DNA from: Fictibacillus phosphorivorans
Lineage (GTDB): Bacteria > Bacillota > Bacilli > Bacillales > Fictibacillaceae
Length of the DNA stretch: 64,000 nt
Direction: 5' to 3'
Assembly (NCBI RefSeq): GCF_001629705.1
Contig: NZ_CP015378.1
Location: 1,612,001 to 1,676,000, forward strand
Each line of letters begins with the position of its first letter. The stretch's first letter is position 1. Shown one piece after another: positions 31,547 through 40,383 of the stretch. Under the pieces are notes generated by a model that saw nothing but the letters and a program-made list of their open reading frames with translations, had not been told where the DNA came from and ran no database searches. The translations under genes were made by a program, and so were the position numbers.

Positions 31547-31600
31547 AAGTATTCTCTCTTAAACTTAAAGTGTGATAAAGTTAAGAGGGAATACTTATTT
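31547..31600 (+). terminator. Terminator between fakA and sdaAB
   Basis: Long stem aagtattctctcttaaactt (31547-31566) with aagttaagagggaatactt (31578-31596), then atttttat. It separates fakA from the serine deaminase genes. Confidence 0.85.
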
Positions 31601-31634
31601 TTATGGGAAAAAACGCAACTTGAAGGAGAACGTC

Positions 31635-32297
31635 ATGAAATATAAAAGTGTATTTGATATTATCGGTCCCATTATGATTGGACCTTCTAGTTCACATACA
31701 GCTGGCGCTGCCCGTATCGGTCGAGTAGCCAGAAGCCTTTTCGGCAGAAAACCTAAATTTGCAACCATATCGTTTTATGGCTCTTTTGCTAAAACATATC
31801 GTGGTCACGGGACGGATGTTGCAATCGTCGGTGGAATCTTAGATTATGACACGTTTGATACTCGAATTGTGGATGCGCTTACAATCGCGAAGCAAGAAGG
31901 GATCGACGTTAAGATGACTGCTGAGGATGCGATTACAGACCACCCTAACACAGCTCGAGTGATTATTGGAGATGAAACAGACAGAATCGAAGTGGTCGGA
32001 ATTTCGATCGGTGGTGGGAAGATCGAGATTACCGAACTTAATGGGTTTGAACTGCGATTATCCGGAAATCATCCAGCTCTTTTAATCGTTCACAATGATA
32101 AATATGGAGCGATAGCAGGAGTGGCAAACATATTAGCTAAGCATGAGATCAATATTGGTCATATGGAAGTATCAAGAAAAGAAAAAGGGAAAGAAGCATT
32201 GATGGTTATTGAGATCGATCAGAATGCAGATGAGATCATCATAAACGAACTAAATTCTCTCCCGATTGTTCAACAAGTAGTAAAGATACACGATTAA
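31635..32297 (+). CDS. sdaAB: L-serine dehydratase, beta subunit
   Basis: 220 residues from the ATG at 31635, which has AAGGAG six bases upstream; codons upstream overlap the terminator and are not used. With the alpha subunit it deaminates L-serine to pyruvate. Motifs: GPIMIGPSSSHTAGAARIGR near the N-terminus, and a C-terminal ACT domain (PALLIVHNDKYGAIAGVANIL). It is 12 bases from sdaAA. Confidence 0.94.
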   Translation: MKYKSVFDIIGPIMIGPSSSHTAGAARIGRVARSLFGRKPKFATISFYGSFAKTYRGHGTDVAIVGGILDYDTFDTRIVDALTIAKQEGIDVKMTAEDAITDHPNTARVIIGDETDRIEVVGISIGGGKIEITELNGFELRLSGNHPALLIVHNDKYGAIAGVANILAKHEINIGHMEVSRKEKGKEALMVIEIDQNADEIIINELNSLPIVQQVVKIHD

Positions 32298-32309
32298 GAG
32301 GTGAGAAGT

Positions 32310-33197
32310 ATGTTTCGTAATGTAGCTGAATTAATAGAATTAGCTGAGTCAAAAAAATGTAAGATCTCAGAGATTATGATACAGCAAGAAATGGATGTTA
32401 CAGGTCGTTCCAGAGAAGAAGTTCTAGGTTTCATGGATCGAAATTTAAGAGTGATGGAAGAAGCCGTCATGCGCGGAATTACTGAAGATGTGAAATCTCA
32501 TTCAGGTCTAACGGGCGGGGATGGAAAGCTTCTTCAAACGTATATTAAATCTGGTAAGTCACTATCAGGTGAGCTGATGCTTGATGCAGTAAGTAAAGCG
32601 ATGGCAACGAATGAAGTGAACGCGGCAATGGGTACGATTTGTGCTACGCCTACTGCTGGTTCTGCAGGAGTCGTTCCTGGTACTCTGTTTGCCTTAAAAG
32701 AAAAGTTAAATCCTACCCGAGAACAGATGATTGAGTATTTGTTTGCTGCAGGTGCATTCGGTTTTGTAGTGGCTAACAACGCTTCAATTTCTGGAGCAGC
32801 AGGTGGATGCCAAGCTGAGGTAGGTTCTGCTACTGGTATGGCAGCAGCCGCGATCGTCGAACTTGCAGGAGGGTCTCCTTCGCAATCAGCAGAAGCGATG
32901 GCGATTGCTTTAAAGAACATGCTAGGACTTGTTTGTGATCCTGTTGCAGGCTTAGTAGAAGTTCCTTGTGTGAAACGAAACGCTATGGGTGCAAGCAATG
33001 CAATCGTTGCGGCCGATATGGCACTGGCTGGAATCGTAAGCCGTATTCCGTGTGACGAAGTAATCGATGCTATGTACAAGATCGGTCTCTCGATGCCATC
33101 TGCTCTCCGTGAAACAGCCCTTGGAGGCTTAGCGGCAACACCAACAGGAAGAGAGCTTGAAGCAAAAATTTTCGGCATCCCGCTAAACGAGAAATAA
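32310..33197 (+). CDS. sdaAA: L-serine dehydratase, alpha (iron-sulfur) subunit
   Basis: 295 residues from the ATG at 32310; the GTG at 32301 lies in the AGAGGTGAG ribosome site. It carries the 4Fe-4S cluster that activates serine. Cysteines stand in GTICATPTAGSAG, GGCQAEVGSA and LVCDPVAGLVEVPCVKRNA, the usual ligand set. The Ser/Gly-rich loops of the active site (NNASISGAAGG) are intact. It ends two bases before recG. Confidence 0.94.
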   Translation: MFRNVAELIELAESKKCKISEIMIQQEMDVTGRSREEVLGFMDRNLRVMEEAVMRGITEDVKSHSGLTGGDGKLLQTYIKSGKSLSGELMLDAVSKAMATNEVNAAMGTICATPTAGSAGVVPGTLFALKEKLNPTREQMIEYLFAAGAFGFVVANNASISGAAGGCQAEVGSATGMAAAAIVELAGGSPSQSAEAMAIALKNMLGLVCDPVAGLVEVPCVKRNAMGASNAIVAADMALAGIVSRIPCDEVIDAMYKIGLSMPSALRETALGGLAATPTGRELEAKIFGIPLNEK

Positions 33198-33199
33198 CG

Positions 33200-35236
33200 A
33201 TGCTGAATCAATCCATAACAACGTTAAATGGTATTGGAGAGAAGAAAGCTGAAGAGCTCTCTAGCATGGGTATCCATTCTGTAGAAGATCTTTTAGAATA
33301 TCTACCTTATCGGTATGAAGATTACCAAAAGAAAGACCTTGCAGAGATTGCACATGATGAAAAAGCAACGATTGAAGGGAAGGTTCATTCTGAACCTTCT
33401 CTGCGTTATTTTCCGAAGAAAAAATCACGTTTAACATTTAGGATGTTGATCGGTAAATATTTGATCACAGCTACAATTTTCAACAGACCTTTTTTAAAGA
33501 ATCAGATTGCTCTAGGGCAGACGCTTACGGTAACAGGTAAATGGGACAGAAATAAAATGACGATAACCGTCAGTGATGTTCATTTTGGAACATTCAGTGA
33601 TGATCATAAGATAGAACCTGTCTATTCAGTAAAAGGTTCACTCTATGGAAAAACGATGCGTAAGATAATAGATTCAGCTTTTCGGCAGTTTTCTGGTGAG
33701 ATCGAGGATCCACTTCCACTAGAGATCCGTGAATCTTATCGACTTCCAGATCGAGAATCAGCTCTTAAGATGATGCATTTCCCTGAAGATTTTAAGGCGT
33801 TAAAAGCTGGAAGAAGAAGGCTTGCCTATGAAGAGTTGTTGTATTTTCAATTAAAGATGCAGATTTTTAGAAAATGGAACAGACAACAGTCTAAAGGAGC
33901 GGCTTTGAAGTTTGATCAAGACCAAGTAGAAACGTTCATACGTTCTTTACCGTTTCAGTTAACCGACGCGCAACAGAGAGTGGTAGATGAGATATTAAGA
34001 GATCTCTCTGATACAAGTCGGATGAACAGGTTGCTTCAAGGTGATGTTGGCTCTGGTAAAACGGTAGTGGCAGCTGTAGCGTTATTTGCAGCTGTTACGG
34101 CAAACAGACAAGGTGCTCTGATGGTACCGACAGAAATTCTCGCTGAACAGCATTTTCAATCGTTAAAAGAGCTTTTTGCTCCGTTTGGAATTACAGTAGC
34201 CCTTTTAACTTCTTCGGTTAAAGGGAAAATGAGAAGAGAAACGTTGAATCATTTACAGCAAGGCGAGATCCAGATCATGGTAGGTACACACGCCCTTATT
34301 CAAGAAGAAGTGAACTTTAATCATCTTGGTCTAGTGATTACAGATGAACAGCATCGTTTTGGAGTTAACCAAAGAAGAGTGCTTAGGGAAAAAGGGGAAA
34401 GCCCGGATGTTCTCTTTATGACGGCGACTCCTATCCCGCGAACCCTTGCGATTTCAGCTTTCGGTGATATGGATGTTTCAACGATTGATGTGATGCCAGC
34501 AGGAAGAAAGCCGATCATCACGAATTGGGCGAAACACGGTATGCTAAATCGTGTCCTTGAATTTATTAAAAAAGAAATTGAATCGGGAAGACAGGCTTAT
34601 GTGATCTGTCCGTTAATCGAGGAATCAGAAAAAATAGATGTGCAGAACGCGATTGATGTACATGCTCAGCTAAGTGCTTACTTTCAAACGTATCAAGTAG
34701 GTCTGATGCACGGAAGGTTGCATTCCACTGAAAAAGATGAAGTGATGAGAAAATTTGCCGCTAATGAGTGTCAAATCCTGGTCTCTACGACGGTTGTAGA
34801 GGTAGGAGTAAATGTTCCGAACGCTACCATCATGGTCATATATGACGCAGAAAGATTCGGGCTTTCGCAACTGCATCAGTTAAGAGGACGAGTTGGTCGT
34901 GGAAGCGAACAATCCTATTGTGTACTTATCGCGGATCCGAAGTCTGAAGAAGGGCAAGAGCGGATGAGAATCATGACGGAGACAACGAACGGCTTTGAGC
35001 TTTCAGAAAAAGATCTTGAGCTGCGTGGCCCAGGTGATTTTTTTGGGAATAAGCAAAGTGGCGTTCCGAACTTTAAAGTTGCAGACCTTGTGCATGATTA
35101 TCGAATTCTAGAAACTGCAAGAAATGATGCAGCCAGACTCGTACAATCAGAAGAGTTTTGGCGAGATGAGAACTATCGGTCCATTCGAGAAGTGTTAACA
35201 AGGCAAGGTGTGCTCGACAAAGAAAGACTAGATTAA
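33200..35236 (+). CDS. recG: ATP-dependent DNA helicase RecG
   Basis: 678 residues. RecG regresses stalled replication forks and processes recombination intermediates. The N-terminal wedge/OB domain (about 1-200) begins with LNGIGEKKAEEL. Helicase motifs: GDVGSGKTVVA, DEQHRFGVNQR, MTATPIPRTLA, STTVVEVGVNVPNA and QLRGRVGRG. A C-terminal TRG-type region follows. It is preceded by sdaAA with two bases between, so it probably shares that transcript. Confidence 0.96.
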   Translation: MLNQSITTLNGIGEKKAEELSSMGIHSVEDLLEYLPYRYEDYQKKDLAEIAHDEKATIEGKVHSEPSLRYFPKKKSRLTFRMLIGKYLITATIFNRPFLKNQIALGQTLTVTGKWDRNKMTITVSDVHFGTFSDDHKIEPVYSVKGSLYGKTMRKIIDSAFRQFSGEIEDPLPLEIRESYRLPDRESALKMMHFPEDFKALKAGRRRLAYEELLYFQLKMQIFRKWNRQQSKGAALKFDQDQVETFIRSLPFQLTDAQQRVVDEILRDLSDTSRMNRLLQGDVGSGKTVVAAVALFAAVTANRQGALMVPTEILAEQHFQSLKELFAPFGITVALLTSSVKGKMRRETLNHLQQGEIQIMVGTHALIQEEVNFNHLGLVITDEQHRFGVNQRRVLREKGESPDVLFMTATPIPRTLAISAFGDMDVSTIDVMPAGRKPIITNWAKHGMLNRVLEFIKKEIESGRQAYVICPLIEESEKIDVQNAIDVHAQLSAYFQTYQVGLMHGRLHSTEKDEVMRKFAANECQILVSTTVVEVGVNVPNATIMVIYDAERFGLSQLHQLRGRVGRGSEQSYCVLIADPKSEEGQERMRIMTETTNGFELSEKDLELRGPGDFFGNKQSGVPNFKVADLVHDYRILETARNDAARLVQSEEFWRDENYRSIREVLTRQGVLDKERLD

Positions 35237-35265
35237 TCTTGAAAGAAGAGTGTTGATACTATATA
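35237..35265 (+). promoter_or_regulatory. Sigma-A promoter of the fapR operon
   Basis: TTGAAA (35237-35242), 17-base spacer, TATACT (35260-35265). The expected start point falls inside the FapR operator just downstream. Confidence 0.6.
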
Positions 35266-35268
35266 CTA

Positions 35269-35287
35269 CTATTAGTACCAGCTCTTA
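35269..35287. promoter_or_regulatory. FapR operator
   Basis: attagtaccagctcttaat fits the Bacillus FapR box (TTAGTACC-N-inverted GTACTAA) fully in the left half and in five of seven bases in the right. Its place over the transcription start would repress fapR-plsX-fabD-fabG until malonyl-CoA releases FapR. Confidence 0.8.
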
Positions 35288-35302
35288 ATAGCAGAAAGAT
35301 AA

Positions 35303-35336
35303 ATAGCAGGTACGCTGTAATGGCGTTACCTGCTTT
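35303..35336 (+). terminator. Terminator-like hairpin in the fapR leader
   Basis: agcaggtacgc (35303-35313) pairs with gcgttacctgct (35321-35332) with one bulged T, loop tgtaatg, then tttct. It lies after the FapR-controlled promoter and 71 bases before the fapR start. It could stop read-through from recG or attenuate fapR itself. Confidence 0.5.
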
Positions 35337-35406
35337 TCTACGCACTGCATCTTTACTCACTATCTTTCTCATATATGAGACCTTTGTATGGAAGAAGGAA
35401 GAAACT

Positions 35407-35979
35407 ATGAAAAAATCAAAAAAAGAGAGACAAGAGCTGTTAAGGGAAACGATAAAATTAACCCCTTTTATAACAGATGAAGAATTGGCAGAGAAGTTCA
35501 GTGTCAGCGTTCAGACGATCAGGCTTGACCGTTTGGAACTTTCAATTCCAGAGCTTAGAGAAAGAATAAAGTCTGTTGCTGAAACAAAGCTGGATGATGT
35601 AAAGGCACTGCCACTTGAAGAGGTCATCGGAGAAATCATTGACTTGCAGTTAGACGAATCCGCTATTTCAATATTAGATATAAAAGAAGAACATGTATTT
35701 TCTCGTAATAAAATCGCAAGGGGCCATCATGTTTTTGCTCAGGCAAACTCGCTGGCTGTAGCGATAATAAATGATGAGTTGGCATTAACCGCAAAAGCGA
35801 ACATCCGGTTTTCTCGTCCTGTTCGAGTAGGAGAGAGAGTGGTTGCAAAAGCGAAAGTAATAGAGACAACTCAAGAGCGAACTATTGTAGAAGTTAACAG
35901 TTATGTAGAGAATGAGCCTGTTTTTAAAGGTGAATTTACCATGTATAGATCTGCACAAGATACAAAGGAAGGAAGTTAA
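35407..35979 (+). CDS. fapR: Fatty acid and phospholipid biosynthesis repressor FapR
   Basis: 190 residues from the ATG at 35407 with GAAGGAAG upstream; an earlier in-frame start would place a hydrophobic leader from the 5' UTR on the protein. The N-terminal DeoR-like helix-turn-helix is [24 protein letters not shown]. The C-terminal hot-dog domain binds malonyl-CoA, with [17 protein letters not shown] and [18 protein letters not shown]. It begins fapR-plsX-fabD-fabG and its own operator lies upstream. Confidence 0.95.
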   Translation: MKKSKKERQELLRETIKLTPFITDEELAEKFSVSVQTIRLDRLELSIPELRERIKSVAETKLDDVKALPLEEVIGEIIDLQLDESAISILDIKEEHVFSRNKIARGHHVFAQANSLAVAIINDELALTAKANIRFSRPVRVGERVVAKAKVIETTQERTIVEVNSYVENEPVFKGEFTMYRSAQDTKEGS

Positions 35980-35985
35980 ATCAGC

Positions 35986-36984
35986 ATGAATATCGCAATA
36001 GATGCAATGGGTGGCGACAATGCACCAGAAGAAATCGTTAAAGGTGCAATTCTAGCTAAAGAGCAATATCCAGAGCTTTCGATTACATTAGTTGGAGATC
36101 AAGATCAAATCGGGAAATTTTTACCCGAAAAGCACACGTTTACAATCATCCACACTGATGAAGTAATCGAAACATCAGAAGAACCCGTTCGAGCGGTTCG
36201 CAGGAAAAAGAATGCTTCAATGGTAGTAGCAGCAAATGAAGTAAAATCAGGTAAAGCGGATGCGTATATCTCTGCTGGTAATACAGGTGCATTGATGGCA
36301 AGTGGATTGTTCTATGTCGGACGGATAAAAGGCATTGATCGTCCTGCACTTGCTCCAACACTTCCGACTTTAAACGGTGATGGTTTCTTGTTCTTAGACG
36401 TAGGTGCCAATATGGATGCGAAGCCAGAGCATCTCTTACAATATGCATTAATGGGATCTGTGTATTGGAAAGAAGTGCGAGGTGTCGAAAAACCGCGTGT
36501 AGGCTTGTTAAACGTAGGAACGGAAAGTGAAAAAGGAAATGCTTTAACGAAAGCTGCTTTTCCTCTCTTACAAGAAGCGGATATAAATTTTGTTGGTAAT
36601 GTGGAAGCGAGAGATCTTTTGATGGGAGCAGCCGACGTAGTGGTATGTGATGGATTTGCTGGGAATTTAGTACTTAAATCCATTGAAGGTACTGCTATGG
36701 GGATGTTTTCTATGATTAAAGAGCAGCTAACATCAAGTTTAACTTCTAAACTTGCAGCTGGTGTCTTAAAGCCTAAATTAAGAGGCATTAAAGATAAATT
36801 GGATTATACAGAGTACGGTGGAGCTGGTTTGTTCGGATTAGCTGCACCTGTGATCAAAGCGCATGGTTCTTCAAATGCGAATGCGATGTTGAACGCAATC
36901 AGACAAACCAGAAGTATGATAGAAAAAAACGTAGTACCTACGATTCAAAATCATGTACAATCCCAAGATAACAAGGAGGAGTAA
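35986..36984 (+). CDS. plsX: Phosphate acyltransferase PlsX
   Basis: 332 residues. It makes acyl-phosphate from acyl-ACP, the first step of phospholipid synthesis in Gram-positive bacteria. The family start [20 protein letters not shown], the [15 protein letters not shown] loop and [15 protein letters not shown] are conserved. It lies six bases after fapR and three bases before fabD. Acyl-phosphate is also made by the FakA/FakB route. Confidence 0.96.
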   Translation: MNIAIDAMGGDNAPEEIVKGAILAKEQYPELSITLVGDQDQIGKFLPEKHTFTIIHTDEVIETSEEPVRAVRRKKNASMVVAANEVKSGKADAYISAGNTGALMASGLFYVGRIKGIDRPALAPTLPTLNGDGFLFLDVGANMDAKPEHLLQYALMGSVYWKEVRGVEKPRVGLLNVGTESEKGNALTKAAFPLLQEADINFVGNVEARDLLMGAADVVVCDGFAGNLVLKSIEGTAMGMFSMIKEQLTSSLTSKLAAGVLKPKLRGIKDKLDYTEYGGAGLFGLAAPVIKAHGSSNANAMLNAIRQTRSMIEKNVVPTIQNHVQSQDNKEE

Positions 36985-36987
36985 GAA

Positions 36988-37938
36988 ATGGGGAAAATCG
37001 CTTTTCTTTTTCCAGGACAAGGCTCACAAACAGTAGGAATGGGTAAAGAGCTGGTTCAAAAGGAAGCTTCAGCAAAAGCTATTTTTGACAAAGCTGATGA
37101 AAAACTGTCTATGAAACTTTCAGAAATTATCTTTGAAGGACCGGATGACTTACTCAAACGAACAGAAAATACACAGCCAGCATTATTAACGGTCTCAACT
37201 GCTATTCTTGAACTGTTGAAGCAGCGTGGAATTGAAGCTGATTATGTAGCGGGTCATAGCCTTGGCGAATACTCTGCACTTGTTGCAGCTGGCAGCCTAA
37301 CATTTGAAGATGCAGTTTACGCGGTTAGAAATAGAGGCTTGCTAATGGAAGAAGCTGTTCCTGCAGGTGTAGGAACGATGGCAGCTGTGATCGGGTTTGA
37401 TCAAGAACGATTAGAAACGATTACGAAGGAAGCTACTAAAGGTGAAGAGAGCGTTCAGATCGCTAACCTTAATTGCCCAGGACAGATTGTAATTTCTGGA
37501 ACTGTTGGTGGAGTTGAGAAAGCTAGCGCCCTTGCTAAAGAAGAAGGCGCGAAAGTCATCCCACTTCAGGTGAGCGGACCGTTTCATTCTTCTCTTATGA
37601 AACCTGCTGCAGAGAAATTCAACGGAATTTTAAATCAAATTGTAATAAACGAAGCGGAAACACCTGTAATTGCTAACGTAACGGCGAAAGCTATTACCGA
37701 TCGTGATGAAATTAAAGGAAAGTTGATCGAACAGCTTTACTCGCCTGTACGGTGGGAAGAAACAGTTCGTGAATTAATGGAATTAGGTGTTGATACGTTT
37801 GTTGAGATCGGACCAGGAAAAGTTCTCTCAGGGTTAGTTAAAAAGGTGAATCGAAGAGCGAACGTAATGGCCGTAAGTGATTTAGAGACGATTAACATGG
37901 CAGTTGAGAAACTAAAAGGAGAGTCAGTGGATGCTTAA
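36988..37938 (+). CDS. fabD: Malonyl-CoA:ACP transacylase
   Basis: 316 residues. It moves malonyl from CoA to [18 protein letters not shown] marks the N-terminus, the nucleophile is Ser91 in [11 protein letters not shown], and the catalytic His is in [14 protein letters not shown] is upstream. The end overlaps fabG by 8 bases. Confidence 0.97.
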   Translation: MGKIAFLFPGQGSQTVGMGKELVQKEASAKAIFDKADEKLSMKLSEIIFEGPDDLLKRTENTQPALLTVSTAILELLKQRGIEADYVAGHSLGEYSALVAAGSLTFEDAVYAVRNRGLLMEEAVPAGVGTMAAVIGFDQERLETITKEATKGEESVQIANLNCPGQIVISGTVGGVEKASALAKEEGAKVIPLQVSGPFHSSLMKPAAEKFNGILNQIVINEAETPVIANVTAKAITDRDEIKGKLIEQLYSPVRWEETVRELMELGVDTFVEIGPGKVLSGLVKKVNRRANVMAVSDLETINMAVEKLKGESVDA

Positions 37939-38671
37939 TGATAAATCAGTTTTAGTAACAGGTGCATCTCGGGGAATTGGACGAGCGATCGCTTTGTATT
38001 TTGCAAAAAATGGTGCTAAAGTTGCTGTGAATTATTCTGGAAGCGAAGCCAAGGCGAATGAAGTCGTAAATGAGATAAAAGAAAACGGTGGCACTGCTTT
38101 TGCCATTAAGGCAGATATCTCTTCATCAGAAGATGTTACAAACATGGTTAAAACAGTTGTTGATGAATTTGGTAGTCTGGACGTTCTTGTAAATAACGCA
38201 GGAATTACGAGAGATAACCTTTTGATGAGAATGAAAGAAGAAGACTGGGATGCGGTTATCAATACGAATCTTAAAGGCGTTTTCTTGACTACAAAAGCTG
38301 TAACTAGACAGATGATGAAACAAAGAAAAGGCCGCATTATTAATATTGCATCTATTGTTGGTGTGTCTGGAAACGCAGGACAAGCAAACTATGTAGCTGC
38401 AAAAGCAGGTGTGATCGGCTTAACGAAAACAGCTGCAAAAGAACTCTCCTCAAGAGGAATCACGGTTAATGCCATCGCTCCAGGATTTATCGAGACAGAT
38501 ATGACTGGTAAATTAGAAGAAGGCATCAAATCGGAGATGCTTAGAAGCATTCCGCTTGCTCGTTTTGGGCAGCCTGATGATATCGCATCAGCGGCAGCAT
38601 TCTTAGCGAGTGATGCAAGTTCTTATATTACGGGCCAAACACTTCATGTTGACGGCGGAATGGTGATGTAA
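37931..38671 (+). CDS. fabG: 3-oxoacyl-ACP reductase FabG
   Basis: 246 residues, short-chain dehydrogenase fold. It reduces beta-ketoacyl-ACP with NADPH. The NADP site is [25 protein letters not shown] follows, and the catalytic pair is Tyr154 and Lys158 in NYVAAKAG. It starts within fabD and precedes acpP by 83 bases. Confidence 0.97.
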   Translation: MLNDKSVLVTGASRGIGRAIALYFAKNGAKVAVNYSGSEAKANEVVNEIKENGGTAFAIKADISSSEDVTNMVKTVVDEFGSLDVLVNNAGITRDNLLMRMKEEDWDAVINTNLKGVFLTTKAVTRQMMKQRKGRIINIASIVGVSGNAGQANYVAAKAGVIGLTKTAAKELSSRGITVNAIAPGFIETDMTGKLEEGIKSEMLRSIPLARFGQPDDIASAAAFLASDASSYITGQTLHVDGGMVM

Positions 38672-38754
38672 GAAAAGAACCTTCAATGACTACAAATCCC
38701 TCTAGTTTTTTAATGGGAAAAAGAATATACTATTGAAAGGAGGTGACACACAAA

Positions 38755-38988
38755 ATGGCAGATGTTTTAGATAGAGTTTCAAAGATTGTTGTGGACCGTT
38801 TAGGTGTTGATGCATCTGAGGTTAAGCCTGAAGCTTCCTTTAAAGAAGATCTTGGTGCTGACTCTCTTGATGTAGTTGAACTAGTAATGGAACTTGAAGA
38901 TGAGTTCGAACTAGAAATTTCTGACGAAGATGCTGAGAAAATTGCAACTGTTGGTGACGTTGTAAATTACATAAACAGCAAACAATAA
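38755..38988 (+). CDS. acpP: Acyl carrier protein
   Basis: 77 residues from the ATG at 38755; the in-frame GTG at 38743 is part of the AAGGAGGTGA ribosome site. The protein is very acidic. Ser37 in [12 protein letters not shown] accepts phosphopantetheine. The strong ribosome site and small size fit a highly expressed protein. A possible minus-10 (tatact, 38726-38731) precedes it, so it may have a promoter of its own. Confidence 0.97.
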   Translation: MADVLDRVSKIVVDRLGVDASEVKPEASFKEDLGADSLDVVELVMELEDEFELEISDEDAEKIATVGDVVNYINSKQ

Positions 38989-39001
38989 GTGTAAGACGGA
39001 T

Positions 39002-39040
39002 AAAGTCCCGTGCAAAACAGCGGGGCTTTCTTCCCTTTTT
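39002..39040 (+). terminator. Terminator after acpP
   Basis: aaagtcccg paired with cggggcttt around gtgcaaaacag, followed by cttcccttttt. Confidence 0.7.
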
Positions 39041-39097
39041 AACGGTAAAATAGTAATAGCAAAAATAGCCCTTTTACGAGATTTTTGGAGGAAGTTT

Positions 39098-39883
39098 ATG
39101 AAAGGTTCAAAACAACATTCAACTCAAAAGAAAACGGTGAAAAATCGGTTTAAATCAGCTTCCAAAAAGGGCATGGATGACAAGGTGCGCATTCAAAAAG
39201 TAGCCCCGATACAAGAGCGTTTAAACATTAAGTTTGAAAATGAAAAATTGTTAGCTCAAGCATTTACGCATTCATCATATGTGAATGAGCATCGTGGAAG
39301 AACGTTTGAGGATAATGAAAGACTTGAATTTCTAGGTGATGCCGTTCTTGAATTGACCATATCTCAATATTTATACAGCAAGTTTGCAAATATGAGTGAA
39401 GGTGAGCTTACGAAGCTTAGAGCAGCAATCGTATGTGAGCCGTCGTTAGTTCTCTTTGCTAACGATCTACATTTTGGTGAGTTTGTTTTATTGGGAAAAG
39501 GTGAAGAGAATACTGGAGGAAGATCAAGACCAGCCCTTTTAGCAGATGTATTTGAAGCATTTATTGGAGCGCTATATCTCGATCAAGGACTCGAAAAAGT
39601 AAAAGAGTTTCTAAATCAGTATGTGGTACCACGAATAAACGAAGGTGCTTTTTCTCATGTGATGGATTTTAAAAGTCAGTTACAAGAATATGTACAGCGT
39701 GAAGGATTAGGTCATATCGATTATCGAATCATTCAAGAAAAAGGACCAGCACACAATCGAGAGTTTGTGTCAGAGGTAAGACTGAATGAAGCGAGTTTCG
39801 GAATTGGGTATGGCAGATCCAAGAAAGAAGCTGAACAACATGCGGCACAAGAAGCGATAGAGAGAGTTTCTAAAAAGAGCTAA
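39098..39883 (+). CDS. rnc: Ribonuclease III
   Basis: 261 residues. RNase III cuts double-stranded RNA, including rRNA precursors and the scRNA. The signature [13 protein letters not shown] and the [15 protein letters not shown] segment hold the metal-binding acidic residues. The C-terminal dsRNA-binding domain begins near residue 185 ([14 protein letters not shown]). The first 25 residues are a Lys/Ser-rich extension. TTGGAGGAA is upstream. Confidence 0.96.
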   Translation: MKGSKQHSTQKKTVKNRFKSASKKGMDDKVRIQKVAPIQERLNIKFENEKLLAQAFTHSSYVNEHRGRTFEDNERLEFLGDAVLELTISQYLYSKFANMSEGELTKLRAAIVCEPSLVLFANDLHFGEFVLLGKGEENTGGRSRPALLADVFEAFIGALYLDQGLEKVKEFLNQYVVPRINEGAFSHVMDFKSQLQEYVQREGLGHIDYRIIQEKGPAHNREFVSEVRLNEASFGIGYGRSKKEAEQHAAQEAIERVSKKS

Positions 39884-39885
39884 AC

Positions 39886-39932
39886 AAAAACCCCCTTAAC
39901 ATTAGGCGATTAGCCGTGTGAGGGGGTTTCTG
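39886..39932. terminator. Shared terminator of rnc and the convergent DUF1128 gene
   Basis: aaaaaccccct paired with agggggttt around a loop of about 25 bases with its own small stem. It works on both strands, as the two genes converge on it. Confidence 0.8.
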
Positions 39933-40157
39933 TTACTTTGTTTTAAGAGATGCAAGTTCTTCAACGATGCCTTCCATGTCCCGAATGCTGAATGATGGCA
40001 TCTTCATGACCATATCGTAAAGCTCTTTAATGTCGTCGTACTTTGTGAGTTCATAGTCTTCGGGTTGAATAAGTCCGCTGTTAACAAGCTGAAGTTTCTT
40101 TTTTAATCCTTCGATCATAAATGATAAGTTTTCATGATTTTGAGTCGTCAAGTCCAT
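39933..40157 (-). CDS. DUF1128 family protein (YfkK-like)
   Basis: 74 residues from the Met codon at 40157, which has AAGGAG six bases upstream on the minus strand; the longer version starting at 40178 lacks a site. The pattern ENLSFMIEGLKKKL, IQPEDYEL, KYDDIKELYDMV and MEGIVEELASLK is that of the DUF1128 family found in Bacilli. It is a small acidic helical cytosolic protein of unknown function. It stands alone on the minus strand between rnc and smc, a place where B. subtilis has no such gene. Confidence 0.8.
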   Translation of the reverse strand: MDLTTQNHENLSFMIEGLKKKLQLVNSGLIQPEDYELTKYDDIKELYDMVMKMPSFSIRDMEGIVEELASLKTK

Positions 40158-40383
40158 GGTGGGCTCCTTTTTATCCACATATCTTTATGTGAGATTTTAC
40201 TTGCAAACATATTTTAAGTTCAAACACATTTCATTTTAGCACACTGTAATCTTTGTGACTATGTATGAGTGAATCTATGATAAAATATAAAGGTTAAAGA
40301 ATAAAATACATATGAAATTCAAATAGAGCGCCCGAACATTCTAAAAACGGGAAAGCAAAATGTGAGAAGTAAAGGGGGATTTA

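Noticed and set aside
35320-35979. Longer FapR starting at 35320 with a hydrophobic N-terminal leader
   Set aside because: The extra codons come from the leader hairpin, there is no ribosome site, and known FapR proteins start close to the helix-turn-helix, as from 35407.
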